Of a stretch of DNA of 44,973 nt, positions 32,102-40,632 are shown piece by piece. The translations under genes were made by a program, and so were the position numbers. The notes below the pieces were generated by a model. It searched no databases, was not told where the DNA came from, and worked only from the letters and a program-made list of their open reading frames with translations. How positions within the stretch are numbered: the stretch's first letter is position 1; each line of letters begins with the position of its first letter. Source of the DNA: an uncultured Clostridia bacterium (GTDB taxonomy: Bacteria > Bacillota > Clostridia > Oscillospirales > Acutalibacteraceae); NCBI GenBank assembly GCA_944384985.1, contig CALWVM010000019.1, positions 1 to 44,973 of the forward strand, in the 5' to 3' direction.

Positions 32102-33259
32102 ATGCGGTATAAATTTTTAAGAAGCACGGCGGTTTTGCTCTTTTCGGCACTTTTGCTGTGCGCGGGCTGCGGGCAGACGGACACGGATGGAACTGCATCC
32201 ACGCCAACAACAGAGCGTGAAACGGTTACCAACGCCGTAGACCTGCTGCGGGAGGTGCCGGATCTGCCGTATATCCAATCCGTGACCGTTCCGTACAAGC
32301 AGGTGTACAGCCCCGTTCTTATTGGAGACACGCTGTATATGACCGTTTCCAAAAGCGATCGCACCGAAACGGATACCAACCGTCTCGTCGCCTATGACCT
32401 GAACACGGGCGAGGAAACGCTGCTGTTCACAAGCACCCAGGCACTTGCCAATATGCAGGGATTACAAACCGACGGAGAATGGCTCGTTTGGGTGGATTTG
32501 GAGTTATATGCCAGCGCCTGCAACATTTATATGATGCATCTTGAGAGCGGTGAGATCACCTGTGTCAATCATTTTTCCTCCGAAGCGCCTTCCTACACCG
32601 CACCGACCTTGATGGATGGAGTGATCTATTGGATCGAAGAGGAAGAGGTCGTCGGTGAGGAAGGGGCCTGGTTCATCACAGGTGCGGTATACGCCTACGA
32701 CTGTGCCACAAAGGAAAAAGCAACAATCGCCGAACTGAACAATATATACACCAATAATTTGGATTTAGCGGCAAAAGACGGCAAGGTGGTCTGGTTCGAG
32801 CGCATCGGGGAAAATGGGGCGTATTATATTTATGATGTCGCCACAGGCAAGACCGACACCATCCCCTCCAAACAGCGTGACGCGATGAATGTGCAGTATG
32901 TAGACGGTTATATTTTCGCCAGCGAAACGGACGACTATATGGAACGGACGCAAAAGCACATGGTCTGCATCGATATTCGTTCTGGAGAATATACGGACCT
33001 GAAATATGACTTTATGCGATTTTACGTAACAGACAACTATATCCTTGCTGCTACGGGTCTGGTGATGTGGTTTTATGCGCGCGAGGGCAATACGTTGACG
33101 TGCCTTGACGAGATCGCCTGCTCCAATGCGAGCGATACCAATGTCGGCGAAAATGATGTCGTTTTTATTGTGGAGCACAATGCTGGTCATTCCAGACAGC
33201 CGTTCACGGGTCTGGACAACGAGATCACGTTGCACATCTATCGGCTGGCGGACAGGTAA
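32102..33259 (+). CDS. Secreted lipoprotein, probable beta-propeller
   Basis: A 385-residue protein. The signal peptide ends in a lipobox LLLCAGC (Cys about residue 23), predicting lipid anchoring to the outer face of the membrane. The mature part is low-complexity Thr/Ser at first, then repeats of about 45 residues with a Y.YD..TGE / I.YWI pattern (LVAYDLNTGEETLLF, IYMMHLESGEITCV, VYAYDCATKEKATI, YYIYDVATGKTDTI, MVCIDIRSGEYTDL), as in DUF5050-like or TolB-like propellers. Function unknown. The CGGAGGGGTATTT site is clear. Confidence 0.8.
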   Translation: MRYKFLRSTAVLLFSALLLCAGCGQTDTDGTASTPTTERETVTNAVDLLREVPDLPYIQSVTVPYKQVYSPVLIGDTLYMTVSKSDRTETDTNRLVAYDLNTGEETLLFTSTQALANMQGLQTDGEWLVWVDLELYASACNIYMMHLESGEITCVNHFSSEAPSYTAPTLMDGVIYWIEEEEVVGEEGAWFITGAVYAYDCATKEKATIAELNNIYTNNLDLAAKDGKVVWFERIGENGAYYIYDVATGKTDTIPSKQRDAMNVQYVDGYIFASETDDYMERTQKHMVCIDIRSGEYTDLKYDFMRFYVTDNYILAATGLVMWFYAREGNTLTCLDEIACSNASDTNVGENDVVFIVEHNAGHSRQPFTGLDNEITLHIYRLADR

Positions 33260-33269
33260 AAAGTCACAA

Positions 33270-33314
33270 AAAAAGAAACGCAGGGTTGTGAATTATCGCA
33301 GCCCTGCGTTTCTT
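33270..33314 (+). terminator. Terminator of the lipoprotein gene
   Basis: AAGAAACGCAGGG pairs with CCCTGCGTTTCTT (to 33314) around a 16-base loop, followed by TGTG; an A run before the stem would also serve the minus strand. Confidence 0.65.
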
Positions 33315-33373
33315 GTGTTACGGAATGCTCACGCCGTCTGTTCTTTTTTCTCCGAGCGAGAATACAGCACCTT

Positions 33374-33487
33374 TCAGGCAACGGGCGGGACGACAGAGAA
33401 AATGAGGATCAGGAAGATACCCGATACGAAGTACGCCGACGAGATGATCCCGCACGAAAGGCCTTTCTGCGCCACGATGAGCGCCAC
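33374..33487 (-). CDS. Possible tiny hydrophobic protein or gene remnant
   Basis: A GTG-started frame of 37 codons reads ALIVAQKGLSCGIISSAYFV followed by SGIFLILIFSVVPPVA and a stop. The hydrophobic stretch could span the membrane once or twice. No good ribosome binding site is seen, so it may be a leftover of a membrane-protein gene. Confidence 0.3.
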   Translation of the reverse strand: MALIVAQKGLSCGIISSAYFVSGIFLILIFSVVPPVA

Positions 33488-33544
33488 CTCGCCGCACGTT
33501 CGTCATAGTGCATCCGTTCCCGACTACAATACCGCAAAAAAACA

Positions 33545-33577
33545 GCCCTCGATTTTGACAAGTCGAGGGCATATTTT
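33545..33577. terminator. Bidirectional terminator of the PII-like gene
   Basis: GCCCTCGA (33545-33552) pairs with TCGAGGGC (33563-33570). On the minus strand the stem runs into TGTTTTTTT; on the plus strand into ATATTTTTG. Confidence 0.75.
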
Positions 33578-33616
33578 TGATGTGTTGTGTGCGTGTTGCA
33601 GGATAACCTGCAAGGC

Positions 33617-33967
33617 TTATTCCGCTTGCCCGCGTACGCCGTCCACAAAGCCCAGCGGCAGCGTCAGGAACACGCCGGTATTGGCTTTCCCTAACCCGCC
33701 GGTCACTTCGTTGACGATTCGGTGCGTGGCTTCGATCTGCGCCGAGTCCATGGCGGCGAGCAGCATTTTACCGTTTCCGGTGTCGGGCTTTAAGTACTGC
33801 TCCAAAGAACTGAACACAGGCGGCTTTTTTAAGCCGCTTTGCCCAACCGCCTGCAAGGCGCCTTCGCACTCCAAAAGCGAGCCGCCGCGGATGCCCGCTT
33901 CCATCATTTTTACAAGGATCTGCTCCATTTTCCGGTTGTCCGGGATAATGAGGATCAAAAGCTGCAT
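33617..33967 (-). CDS. PII-like / ferredoxin-fold small protein
   Basis: A 116-residue protein starting MQLLILIIPDNRKMEQILVK, with MMEAGIRGGSLLECEGALQA, as in PII-like proteins where one ferredoxin-like repeat (beta-alpha-beta) begins with a strand and a helix that ends in G.AT. The end block IVNEVTGGLGKANTGVFLTL is also PII-like. The canonical T-loop and nucleotide motifs of GlnB are not evident, so the ligand is unknown. It has its own promoter and terminator. Confidence 0.6.
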   Translation of the reverse strand: MQLLILIIPDNRKMEQILVKMMEAGIRGGSLLECEGALQAVGQSGLKKPPVFSSLEQYLKPDTGNGKMLLAAMDSAQIEATHRIVNEVTGGLGKANTGVFLTLPLGFVDGVRGQAE

Positions 33968-33997
33968 GGCTTGCCTCCGAATCGGTTTTATGATACT

Positions 33998-34026
33998 ATT
34001 TTATACGACTTTTTTCCGAAATGCAA
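33998..34026 (-). promoter_or_regulatory. Promoter of the PII-like gene
   Basis: On the minus strand TTGCAT (34021-34026), 17-bp spacer, TAAAAT (33998-34003). Confidence 0.6.
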
Positions 34027-34057
34027 GCCTTAGCGTATGGGAATGGAGGTGTGGGCT

Positions 34058-35434
34058 TTGCCGCGTGTGTTGGAGTTTACGGTCCCGGCAAGTTACGAGG
34101 GAAAAAAAGTGCGGGAATTTCTGCGAAACGGCGTGCAGGTTTCCGCACGGCTTCTGCGCGCGCTTAAAAACCAGCCGGATGGCATCTGTCGAAACGGCAG
34201 CGCGGTGCACACGGTAGATCTGCTGCACGAAGGCGACCGTTTGCAGCTCACCCTTCCAGACGAAAAAGAGCACGGCACGCGCGCCACATTGCCGATGCCT
34301 TTGGACGTACTTTATGAGGATGACGATCTGCTGATCGTCAACAAGCCCGCAGGGCTTGCCATGCATGAGACGCACAACCACCAGGGGGACGCGCTTTCCA
34401 ACGCCGTGGCATATTACTTGCAGCAGCACGGCAGGTCCGCTGTGTTCCGCACCGTCGGGCGGCTTGACAAGGGCACCTCGGGCGTTGTACTTTGCGCGCT
34501 GAACAAATACAGCGCGGCAAAGCTCGCAGGACACATCCAAAAGGAATACCTTGCCGTGGCGGGCGGCGTATACGAAGGGTACGGGACAATCGACGTGCCG
34601 ATTTACCGCCCCGACCCGAACAAGACGCTGCGCGCGGCAGGTGCGGACGGCGACCGCGCTGTGACGCACTGGGAGGCGCTGCGTTCGGATGGGCAGGTCA
34701 CGCTTTTGCGCGTCCAGCCGGAAACGGGCAGGACGCACCAGATCCGCGTGCATTTCGCACATCTTGGCACACCGCTTGTCGGGGACGATATGTACGGCAG
34801 CCGCGACACACGCCTGACGCACCAGGCGCTGCACTGCGCGCGCATCCGCTTCACGCATCCCGTTACGGGCGAAATGCTGGACATTTCTGCACCTACACCT
34901 ACCGACATGGCTGCGCTGGTTCCGAATGTGCGCACCGACATTTATATTCGGGAAGCAAAAACTTCGGACTGCGGCGCACTCGCCCGTCTGAAGCGGCGCG
35001 TGTGGGAAGAAACTTACCGCGGCATCTATCCGGACGAGAAGCTTGACAACTTTGACGAGGATGCGCAAGCACAGGCGTTTGCGGACCTGCTTGTGCGCGA
35101 GGACGTGCGGCTTTTCGTTGCCGAGGCGGGCGATGAAATAATCGCCTATATGGCCTGCGGTGCGCCGCGGCGGCCGTTTGGGGATTTCAAGCAGGAGATC
35201 GGGCTTTTGTATGTGCGCAAAGATCATCAGGGACAGGGCTTAGGCAGGCGGCTGTTTTCCCTGGGGAAAGCCAAAATTGCCGAAAGCGGTGCGCAGGAAT
35301 TTTTCATTTCCTGCAATCTCTATAATCTGCCCGCGCGCGGTTTTTATGAGAAAATGGGTAGCGTGCTTGCAGGTGTGTTTTTAGACGGGAACGATAAATC
35401 CAACGCACAGGTCAAATATGTGTACCGCATATGA
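34058..35434 (+). CDS. RluA-family pseudouridine synthase fused to a GNAT acetyltransferase
   Basis: A two-domain protein of about 458 residues. Residues 1-285 are a complete RluA/RluD-type synthase: an S4-like RNA-binding start (REFLRNGVQVSARLLRALKN), the EDDDLLIVNKPAGLAMHET block, the catalytic RLDKGTSG at about 135-142, and GRTHQIRVHFAHLGTPLVGD. It isomerises specific uridines in rRNA or tRNA. Residues 290-458 are a GNAT domain with the acetyl-CoA loop HQGQGLGRRLF at about 390-400. The TTG start at 34058 is chosen because GGAGGT lies 7 bases upstream; ATG at 34037 (seven more codons) is the alternative. The methyltransferase gene follows after 12 bases. Confidence 0.88.
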   Translation: MPRVLEFTVPASYEGKKVREFLRNGVQVSARLLRALKNQPDGICRNGSAVHTVDLLHEGDRLQLTLPDEKEHGTRATLPMPLDVLYEDDDLLIVNKPAGLAMHETHNHQGDALSNAVAYYLQQHGRSAVFRTVGRLDKGTSGVVLCALNKYSAAKLAGHIQKEYLAVAGGVYEGYGTIDVPIYRPDPNKTLRAAGADGDRAVTHWEALRSDGQVTLLRVQPETGRTHQIRVHFAHLGTPLVGDDMYGSRDTRLTHQALHCARIRFTHPVTGEMLDISAPTPTDMAALVPNVRTDIYIREAKTSDCGALARLKRRVWEETYRGIYPDEKLDNFDEDAQAQAFADLLVREDVRLFVAEAGDEIIAYMACGAPRRPFGDFKQEIGLLYVRKDHQGQGLGRRLFSLGKAKIAESGAQEFFISCNLYNLPARGFYEKMGSVLAGVFLDGNDKSNAQVKYVYRI

Positions 35435-35446
35435 GGGAGAGCGAAC

Positions 35447-36190
35447 ATGGCGCAGAATATTTTTGACGATCCGACGTTTTTTGCGGAATATAAGAATTTG
35501 CGCGAAAACGAGCCGAACTATAACGATCTTTTGGAACAGCCCGCCATGCGTGCGCTGCTGCCCGACCTTACAGGCAAAACGGTGCTTGACATCGGCTGCG
35601 GATTCGGGCACAACTGCCGTGACTTTGTCGGCCGTGGCGCGAAGGGCGTAGTGGGGATCGACCTTTCGGAAAAAATGCTGGCGGTTGCCAAAGCCGAAAA
35701 CGCCCTGCCCGAGATCGAGTACCGCCGCATGGACATGGCCGCACTGGATACTTTAGATGAAACCTTTGATTTTGTATACAGTTCCCTCGCCTTTCACTAT
35801 GCCGCCGATTTTCCGAAGCTGTGCGCGGATATTTATGCCCGGCTGAACCCGGGCGGGATGCTTTTATTTTCACAGGAGCACCCGTTCACAACCTGTTCCA
35901 TGCACGATTCCAACCATTATGTCCGCGACGCAAATGGGCGGGCGGTGGCTTATGCGCTCTCGCACTATGCCGAGCGCGGCAGACGCACGGGCAAATGGTT
36001 TGTAGACGATGTGGAAAACTACCATAGGACGATGGGCGACATCGTAACCGCACTTGCGCGGGCAGGCTTTCTCATAGATTGTATGGTCGAGCCGGAGCCC
36101 TCGCCCGAAGCGTTGCAAATTCGGCCGGGGCTCGAAAAAGAATTCATCAAACCGACTTTTTTGATCGTGCGTGCGGAGAAATGCAAATGA
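35447..36190 (+). CDS. Class I SAM-dependent methyltransferase
   Basis: A 247-residue Rossmann methyltransferase. Motif I is KTVLDIGCGFGHNCRDFVG (about residues 44-62), motif II lies in VVGIDLSEKMLAVAKAE, and motif IV-like block is FDFVYSSLAFHYAADF (about 106-121). It resembles the UbiE/SmtA-like small-molecule class; the substrate is unknown. Its stop overlaps the next start (ATGA), and it follows the fusion gene by 12 bases, so all three genes form one operon. Confidence 0.9.
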   Translation: MAQNIFDDPTFFAEYKNLRENEPNYNDLLEQPAMRALLPDLTGKTVLDIGCGFGHNCRDFVGRGAKGVVGIDLSEKMLAVAKAENALPEIEYRRMDMAALDTLDETFDFVYSSLAFHYAADFPKLCADIYARLNPGGMLLFSQEHPFTTCSMHDSNHYVRDANGRAVAYALSHYAERGRRTGKWFVDDVENYHRTMGDIVTALARAGFLIDCMVEPEPSPEALQIRPGLEKEFIKPTFLIVRAEKCK

Positions 36191-36636
36191 ACATCACAGA
36201 AATCAAAGCAAATAAAAAGCGGTTTTTGCCACTCCTTTTGCTCGGCGACGAGGAAGAAAACATGATCGACCGCTATCTCGCACGCGGGGTTCTGTTGGTC
36301 GGCACGCTGCAAGACGAACCCGCCGCCGTATGCGTCTATACGGACGAAGGCGGCGGCGTGTTTGAAGTCAAAAACTTAGCGGTTCGCCCCGATTTACAGC
36401 GGCAGGGCCTCGGGCGGGAGATGCTCACCGAAGCCGAGGCCCGCGCGCGGCAGGCGGGCGGGCACACCCTGCGCTTAGGAACGGGCGAAAGCCCGGTTAC
36501 CCTCCCCTTTTATAAAGCGTGCGGGTATCAAACGGTCGGGCGCATCCCCGAATTTTTCACAAAAAATTACAATCACCCCATTTTTGAGGGCGAGCGGCAG
36601 CTTCGCGATATGGTGCTTTTGGAAAAAACGTTATGA
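36187..36636 (+). CDS. GNAT-family N-acetyltransferase
   Basis: A 149-residue acetyltransferase. Strand 4 and the acetyl-CoA loop are VFEVKNLAVRPDLQRQGLGREML (acetyl-CoA motif RQGLGRE at about 76-82), followed by the C-terminal motif LPFYKACGYQTVGR. Substrate unknown. The ATG overlaps the methyltransferase stop; a longer in-frame extension upstream is antisense-like and ignored. Last gene of the operon, followed by a terminator. Confidence 0.88.
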   Translation: MNITEIKANKKRFLPLLLLGDEEENMIDRYLARGVLLVGTLQDEPAAVCVYTDEGGGVFEVKNLAVRPDLQRQGLGREMLTEAEARARQAGGHTLRLGTGESPVTLPFYKACGYQTVGRIPEFFTKNYNHPIFEGERQLRDMVLLEKTL

Positions 36637-36646
36637 TACGCATAAA

Positions 36647-36685
36647 AACAGGCGGACGCGCCTTTGCGGGGCGTCCGCCTGTTGC
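36647..36685. terminator. Bidirectional terminator between the GNAT and ZIP genes
   Basis: ACAGGCGGACGC (36648-36659) pairs with GCGTCCGCCTGT (36671-36682), A run before and TTGCTTTG after. Confidence 0.7.
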
Positions 36686-36705
36686 TTTGTTCCGACAGTG
36701 TATGC

Positions 36706-37458
36706 TCACAGTGCCGTAGACATCACGAGCATGACCAAAAAGCCGATAAGCAGGGCATACGATGCGGGGCGCTCGTAGCCGTGGGAATGCGTTTCCGGGA
36801 TCATCTCATCGCAGATGACATAGAGCATTGTACCGCCCGCAAAGGAAAGCGCAAACGGCAGTACCAAAGCGGACACCGACCCCGCCGCGTAGCCGATGAG
36901 CGTGCCGACGACTTCGATAAGACCTGTAAACATGGCGATGCACAAAGTCCGTGGACGGCTGATGCCCGCAAGCAGCATCGGTGAAATGACGACCATGCCC
37001 TCGGGGATGTTCTGCACCATGATGCCGACCGCAACCGACAGTGCGCGCCCGGTATCCGCCCCGCCGAAGGAGACGCCCGCCGCCATACCTTCCGGCAAAT
37101 TGTGGATGGCGATTGCCAACACGAACAAAAGCACCTTATTGACCGAGCCGTTGTGCTCGTGTGCTTCTTTATCCAGTCCCGCGAGGTGGTGCAGATGCGG
37201 AACGAGCTTATCCATGGCATTTAAGAACAGGGCGCCGACAAGCACGCCGAGCACCACCTGCCAGATGCCGCGAAGCCCCGTTTGCTCCACAGCGGGTAAA
37301 ATCAATCCTGTGATCGCGGCAGAAAGCATAACGCCGGCGGCGAAGCTCAAAATAATATCGTTCCATTTGTGAGGGATTCTGCGAAACATAAAGCCGAGCA
37401 GCGCACCGACAACCGTCGAGCCGCCGACGCCAAGCGCGGTCAAAAGTACCATGCGCAT
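36706..37458 (-). CDS. ZIP-family divalent metal transporter (ZupT/GufA type)
   Basis: A 250-residue transporter with about eight membrane helices. The metal-site motifs in helices IV and V are IHNLPEGMAAG (119-124 core) and VQNIPEGMVV (149-154 core), typical of ZupT/GufA zinc/iron uptake carriers. A short histidine-rich loop (HLHHLAGLDKEAHEHN, about 88-103) lies before helix IV. The ATG is chosen because AAAGGAGG lies about 10 bases ahead. It has no visible neighbour in the same transcript. Confidence 0.93.
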   Translation of the reverse strand: MRMVLLTALGVGGSTVVGALLGFMFRRIPHKWNDIILSFAAGVMLSAAITGLILPAVEQTGLRGIWQVVLGVLVGALFLNAMDKLVPHLHHLAGLDKEAHEHNGSVNKVLLFVLAIAIHNLPEGMAAGVSFGGADTGRALSVAVGIMVQNIPEGMVVISPMLLAGISRPRTLCIAMFTGLIEVVGTLIGYAAGSVSALVLPFALSFAGGTMLYVICDEMIPETHSHGYERPASYALLIGFLVMLVMSTAL

Positions 37459-37529
37459 ATCGCTTTCGCCTCCTTTTCCGTTCTTTTCTATTCTATACAG
37501 AAAGCGAGGAAAAAGCAACCGAAAAGCAG

Positions 37530-37572
37530 GAAAAAGCGGACGGCATCTTTTGGATGTCGCCCGCTTTTCGAG
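37530..37572 (-). terminator. Hairpin between the surface-protein and ZIP genes
   Basis: AAAAGCGGRCG-type arms pair with GTCGCCCGCTTTT across a TTTT loop with G-T pairs (about 37531-37570). It ends the surface-protein transcript read on the minus strand. Confidence 0.5.
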
Positions 37573-37645
37573 GGATATTACAAGCAAGGCGAGCAGCCGA
37601 CCTGCGGCTGTGGGCTGCCCGCTTTAGGGGTAGGTAAGGAAAGAA

Positions 37646-40537
37646 TCAGTCTTCGCGATTGCGGCGGCTCTTCACTGCGAACAGTGTGACCGCTGCACCG
37701 ACTGCAAGCGCAAGCGCGGAAGAAACGACACCCGCAGCCGTGGAACCGGTCGTCGGGATGTTCGGGTCGCCGGTCTGGGCCGTGCCGTCACCGCTCGAGG
37801 AGCCGTCACCACCGCCGCCTAAGAGCCCGCCGATACCGTTGATGATATCGCCGATGATCGGGATGTCCGCAAGGCCGCCGCCGAAGAGGTTCGAGAAGAA
37901 GTTGCGGATCGTATCCCAAATGCTGCCGAGATCGCCAATACCGCCGCTGCCGCTGCCGCCGCTTTCGGGAAGCGGGTCAGCGATCGTCACAAGCGCTACG
38001 ATTGCCGCATCCGCGGGAAGCACCTGCTTGATGACATCGAACACAGGGCCAAGCAGCGGGCCGACGTTGGGTTCAAGCGCCGCTACAAGGGTCTTCGCCG
38101 CGTCGATATTCGCCATCAGGACATCATCATAGACGAAACGGATCAGTGTGACAAACGCATCTGCTTTATCCGCTTCGATCGCCACTCTGTAAGCGTTGTC
38201 CAAGCAAACGCTGTCCGTAACGACCTGCTGGCCGCAGCCTTCCATGTCTTTCAGGAACTGGATAAACTCCGCTTCGCTGATCGACAGGGGCACCGTTGTG
38301 GTGTCATTAACTGCGATGCTGATGTTCAGCGTACCGGTGTTCGGATAGAGGACTGTACCATCGCTGCTGACAGCGCCGGGATCGTAGGTGATGCCTTCAA
38401 TGCCTAAGCCGCCGAGCGTGTCAAAGATCCCTTCCGCCGTGAAGTCCAGCAAGGGAAGCTCAACGCCTGCAAGACTAAGCAAGCTGGAAAGTCTGCCGAC
38501 GATCGCTTGCACGTTGTCATTGAGAATGCCGCTGTTAAGCGCATAGGCAAGGTTGGGCAGCACTTCGGTCAGCGTCGTGACGGGTGCTTCGGCAAATTTG
38601 TCGAGGAAATCAAAGACCGCATCGAAAATCGGTACGAAACGGGCAACGATCTTTTCATCGTCTGTTTCGGCTGCATCTACCGCTTCGGAGTACGTCACGG
38701 AGTCCATGCAGTCGATACCGATCGCTTCGAAGATGTGCACGATGTTCTCGTAAGACCCTTGCGTATAGGTGTTCTCTTCAAAGTCATACACATTTTCAAA
38801 TTGAAGGGCGCTGAAGAGTATGGAGCCGATGTTGATCAGACCCATAACCTTCATTTCCATGAGGAGCGTCAGATGCATGGCAATGGCCTCGGAGAAGCCT
38901 TCCTTATCGCCATCCAGGAACCAGTCGCCATTATTGTAGGTCAGAACTTCCCAGGTGTTGCCGGCCGCCACTGCATTAACAAGCGCCTGAACCGCACCTT
39001 TCCACTCGGGATTGATGGCTGTATAATTGCCGTCCTCACCCTGCGTCGCCATGCGGTTCAACAGATTGGAGGGATAAACTTCACCCATGCCAAGCGAATT
39101 GAGCAGGGGCCCGATCGCCTGTGCGATGGTCGTGACCGTCGCGTTCGTGTAGAGCGAACTGATCAACGTCTTAAGGTCGGAACCGGCCGCCAACTGCACA
39201 ACGTTGTTGAGCAACGTATTCATCTTGGGCAGAGCACCCGAAACCTTTGAGTAAGAAGCGCCGGCCGGATAGGTCACAGCAGTCTTATTGAACGCGGGGA
39301 ATTCCGGCCTTTCCTGAGAAGCGTTGTTGGTCAGCGCGAAATAGGTCAGGGCATCGATCTTAGCCTTAGCCTCATCGGAAAGCTCACTGCGCAGGGACGA
39401 GGGAAGCGCGTCGTACTTTTCGCGGGCTTCCAGCGCAACTTCAAGCGTGTAAGGCTCGTTGACGGCAGCGATATACGTTTCAAAAGCCGCGATGTCCGCA
39501 TACTTTGCATAATCGCTTACGCGGCTTGCAAGATCTCTTGCATAGATTTTCGTAGTGCTGGTCGATGTTGCGGAAGCATCGGGCGCGATGTAGGAATACA
39601 CATAGACGCGAAGGCCGCGCAGCGCACTCTTTGCGGTCGCACTAAAATTGTTGTTATAATAGTTGTTGGCTTCAATGGCTTTCTGGTAATCCTTGGTTTC
39701 CAGGAAAGTCTTGACCGCTTCAATGCCCATGTTCAGGAACGTTGCGATGGGAGCATACTCCTGCGCATTGCATTCGGTGACGACCTTGTTGACGGCGTCG
39801 TCCACATAGGCATATTCGTGCGCTTCTTTGGCAAGGTTGTAGGCGCGGTAATCCGCTACGTACTGCGGGTCTTTCGCGCCGCCATCATAATCGCCGGAGC
39901 TGGGACGGGTGCCCTCATACGGATCGGCGCTCTTCAGATCATTCCAGACTTCGTTCACAACGTTATAGAACGCGCCAGCCTGATAATTGTTGTCCGCATT
40001 CATACCGTAATAGAACAGGCCATAGCTCGAATACGCTGTGCCCGCGATGACGCGCGCGTTTTCAGAAAGATTCTTGAACAGTTCAAGAAGCGTATCCGTG
40101 CTTGTCGACGACTTAATAATACCGGCGTCGACCGCCGCCTGCGCCGCGTTGATGTCGGGCGCATTCAGCTCGCTCACAATCTTTGCTGAAACCTCTTTGC
40201 GGATGGTCGAAGAAACGTAGCTTGCATTGTCGGAGGCTACGGCGCACTCATAGGTGTACATGAGCTGCGTGAGCTTGTCGAGCGCAACAATGTCGATGCT
40301 GTTTTTCTGCTCGTCCGTAAGTGCCTTAAAGCCGGCAACCAACTCATCGTAAGCTGCCTTATCCTCTGCCGAGGGCGCATTGGTGCTCATATTGCCGTTG
40401 AAAGCGGTTATCTTCTCTTCGAGAGCTGTAACCGCTCCGTCAGGCTCCTGCGCAGCTGCTACAAGGCCCGCCGAAACGACCGACAGCACCATGAGCATTG
40501 ACAAGAGGACGCTTAAAAGCTTTTTGTGCTTTCGCAT
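37646..40537 (-). CDS. Large secreted, sortase-type wall-anchored protein
   Basis: A 963-residue surface protein. The N-terminus has a signal peptide (KKLLSVLLSMLMVLSVVSAG, cleavage near VAAAQ). The mature chain starts with a helical EKITAFN...LTDEQKN segment, as in SLH- or FIVAR-like wall proteins, followed by a long region without recognised domains. Residues 880-920 are Gly/Ser-rich. The C-terminus is TGDPNIPTTGST (a sortase-like PTTG motif), a hydrophobic segment (VVSSALALAVGAAVTLFAV) and a basic tail (KSRRNRED). AAGGGAGAGAG precedes the ATG. A divergent TetR gene lies upstream with a matching operator. Function unknown. Confidence 0.85.
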   Translation of the reverse strand: MRKHKKLLSVLLSMLMVLSVVSAGLVAAAQEPDGAVTALEEKITAFNGNMSTNAPSAEDKAAYDELVAGFKALTDEQKNSIDIVALDKLTQLMYTYECAVASDNASYVSSTIRKEVSAKIVSELNAPDINAAQAAVDAGIIKSSTSTDTLLELFKNLSENARVIAGTAYSSYGLFYYGMNADNNYQAGAFYNVVNEVWNDLKSADPYEGTRPSSGDYDGGAKDPQYVADYRAYNLAKEAHEYAYVDDAVNKVVTECNAQEYAPIATFLNMGIEAVKTFLETKDYQKAIEANNYYNNNFSATAKSALRGLRVYVYSYIAPDASATSTSTTKIYARDLASRVSDYAKYADIAAFETYIAAVNEPYTLEVALEAREKYDALPSSLRSELSDEAKAKIDALTYFALTNNASQERPEFPAFNKTAVTYPAGASYSKVSGALPKMNTLLNNVVQLAAGSDLKTLISSLYTNATVTTIAQAIGPLLNSLGMGEVYPSNLLNRMATQGEDGNYTAINPEWKGAVQALVNAVAAGNTWEVLTYNNGDWFLDGDKEGFSEAIAMHLTLLMEMKVMGLINIGSILFSALQFENVYDFEENTYTQGSYENIVHIFEAIGIDCMDSVTYSEAVDAAETDDEKIVARFVPIFDAVFDFLDKFAEAPVTTLTEVLPNLAYALNSGILNDNVQAIVGRLSSLLSLAGVELPLLDFTAEGIFDTLGGLGIEGITYDPGAVSSDGTVLYPNTGTLNISIAVNDTTTVPLSISEAEFIQFLKDMEGCGQQVVTDSVCLDNAYRVAIEADKADAFVTLIRFVYDDVLMANIDAAKTLVAALEPNVGPLLGPVFDVIKQVLPADAAIVALVTIADPLPESGGSGSGGIGDLGSIWDTIRNFFSNLFGGGLADIPIIGDIINGIGGLLGGGGDGSSSGDGTAQTGDPNIPTTGSTAAGVVSSALALAVGAAVTLFAVKSRRNRED

Positions 40538-40575
40538 GTTTCTCTCTCCCTTGGTGTTTTTTGTGATCTGTTTAT

Positions 40576-40594
40576 ACAAACAGACCGAATTTGT
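40576..40594. promoter_or_regulatory. TetR operator candidate at the surface-protein promoter
   Basis: ACAAA (40576-40580), nine bases, TTTGT (40590-40594), extendable by one T/A pair on each side. It lies at the predicted transcription start. Confidence 0.5.
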
Positions 40595-40602
40595 ACAATA
40601 GC

Positions 40603-40632
40603 ATTATAAGCCTTTTGACAATTTTTAGTCAA
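40603..40632 (-). promoter_or_regulatory. Promoter of the surface-protein gene
   Basis: On the minus strand TTGACT (40627-40632), 18-bp spacer and a perfect TATAAT (40603-40608). Confidence 0.65.

Larger units (their letters stand above)
33260..33616. other. Region between the lipoprotein and PII-like genes
   Basis: It holds two terminators (about 33273-33314 and 33545-33570) and, on the minus strand at 33374-33487, only a possible 37-residue hydrophobic frame. Two longer frames in other phases have basic, scrambled translations and are not believed. Confidence 0.45.

Noticed and set aside
33318-33648. Two minus-strand frames with basic, scrambled translations
   Set aside because: Arg/Cys-rich translations with no ribosome binding site; a third frame gives a hydrophobic peptide and is the only believable one.
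33105-34217. A 370-codon plus-strand frame
   Set aside because: Overlaps the lipoprotein, two terminators and the PII-like gene; it is Ser/Arg/Thr-rich and lacks motifs.
34001-35227. A 408-codon minus-strand frame
   Set aside because: Antisense shadow of the RluA-GNAT fusion gene.
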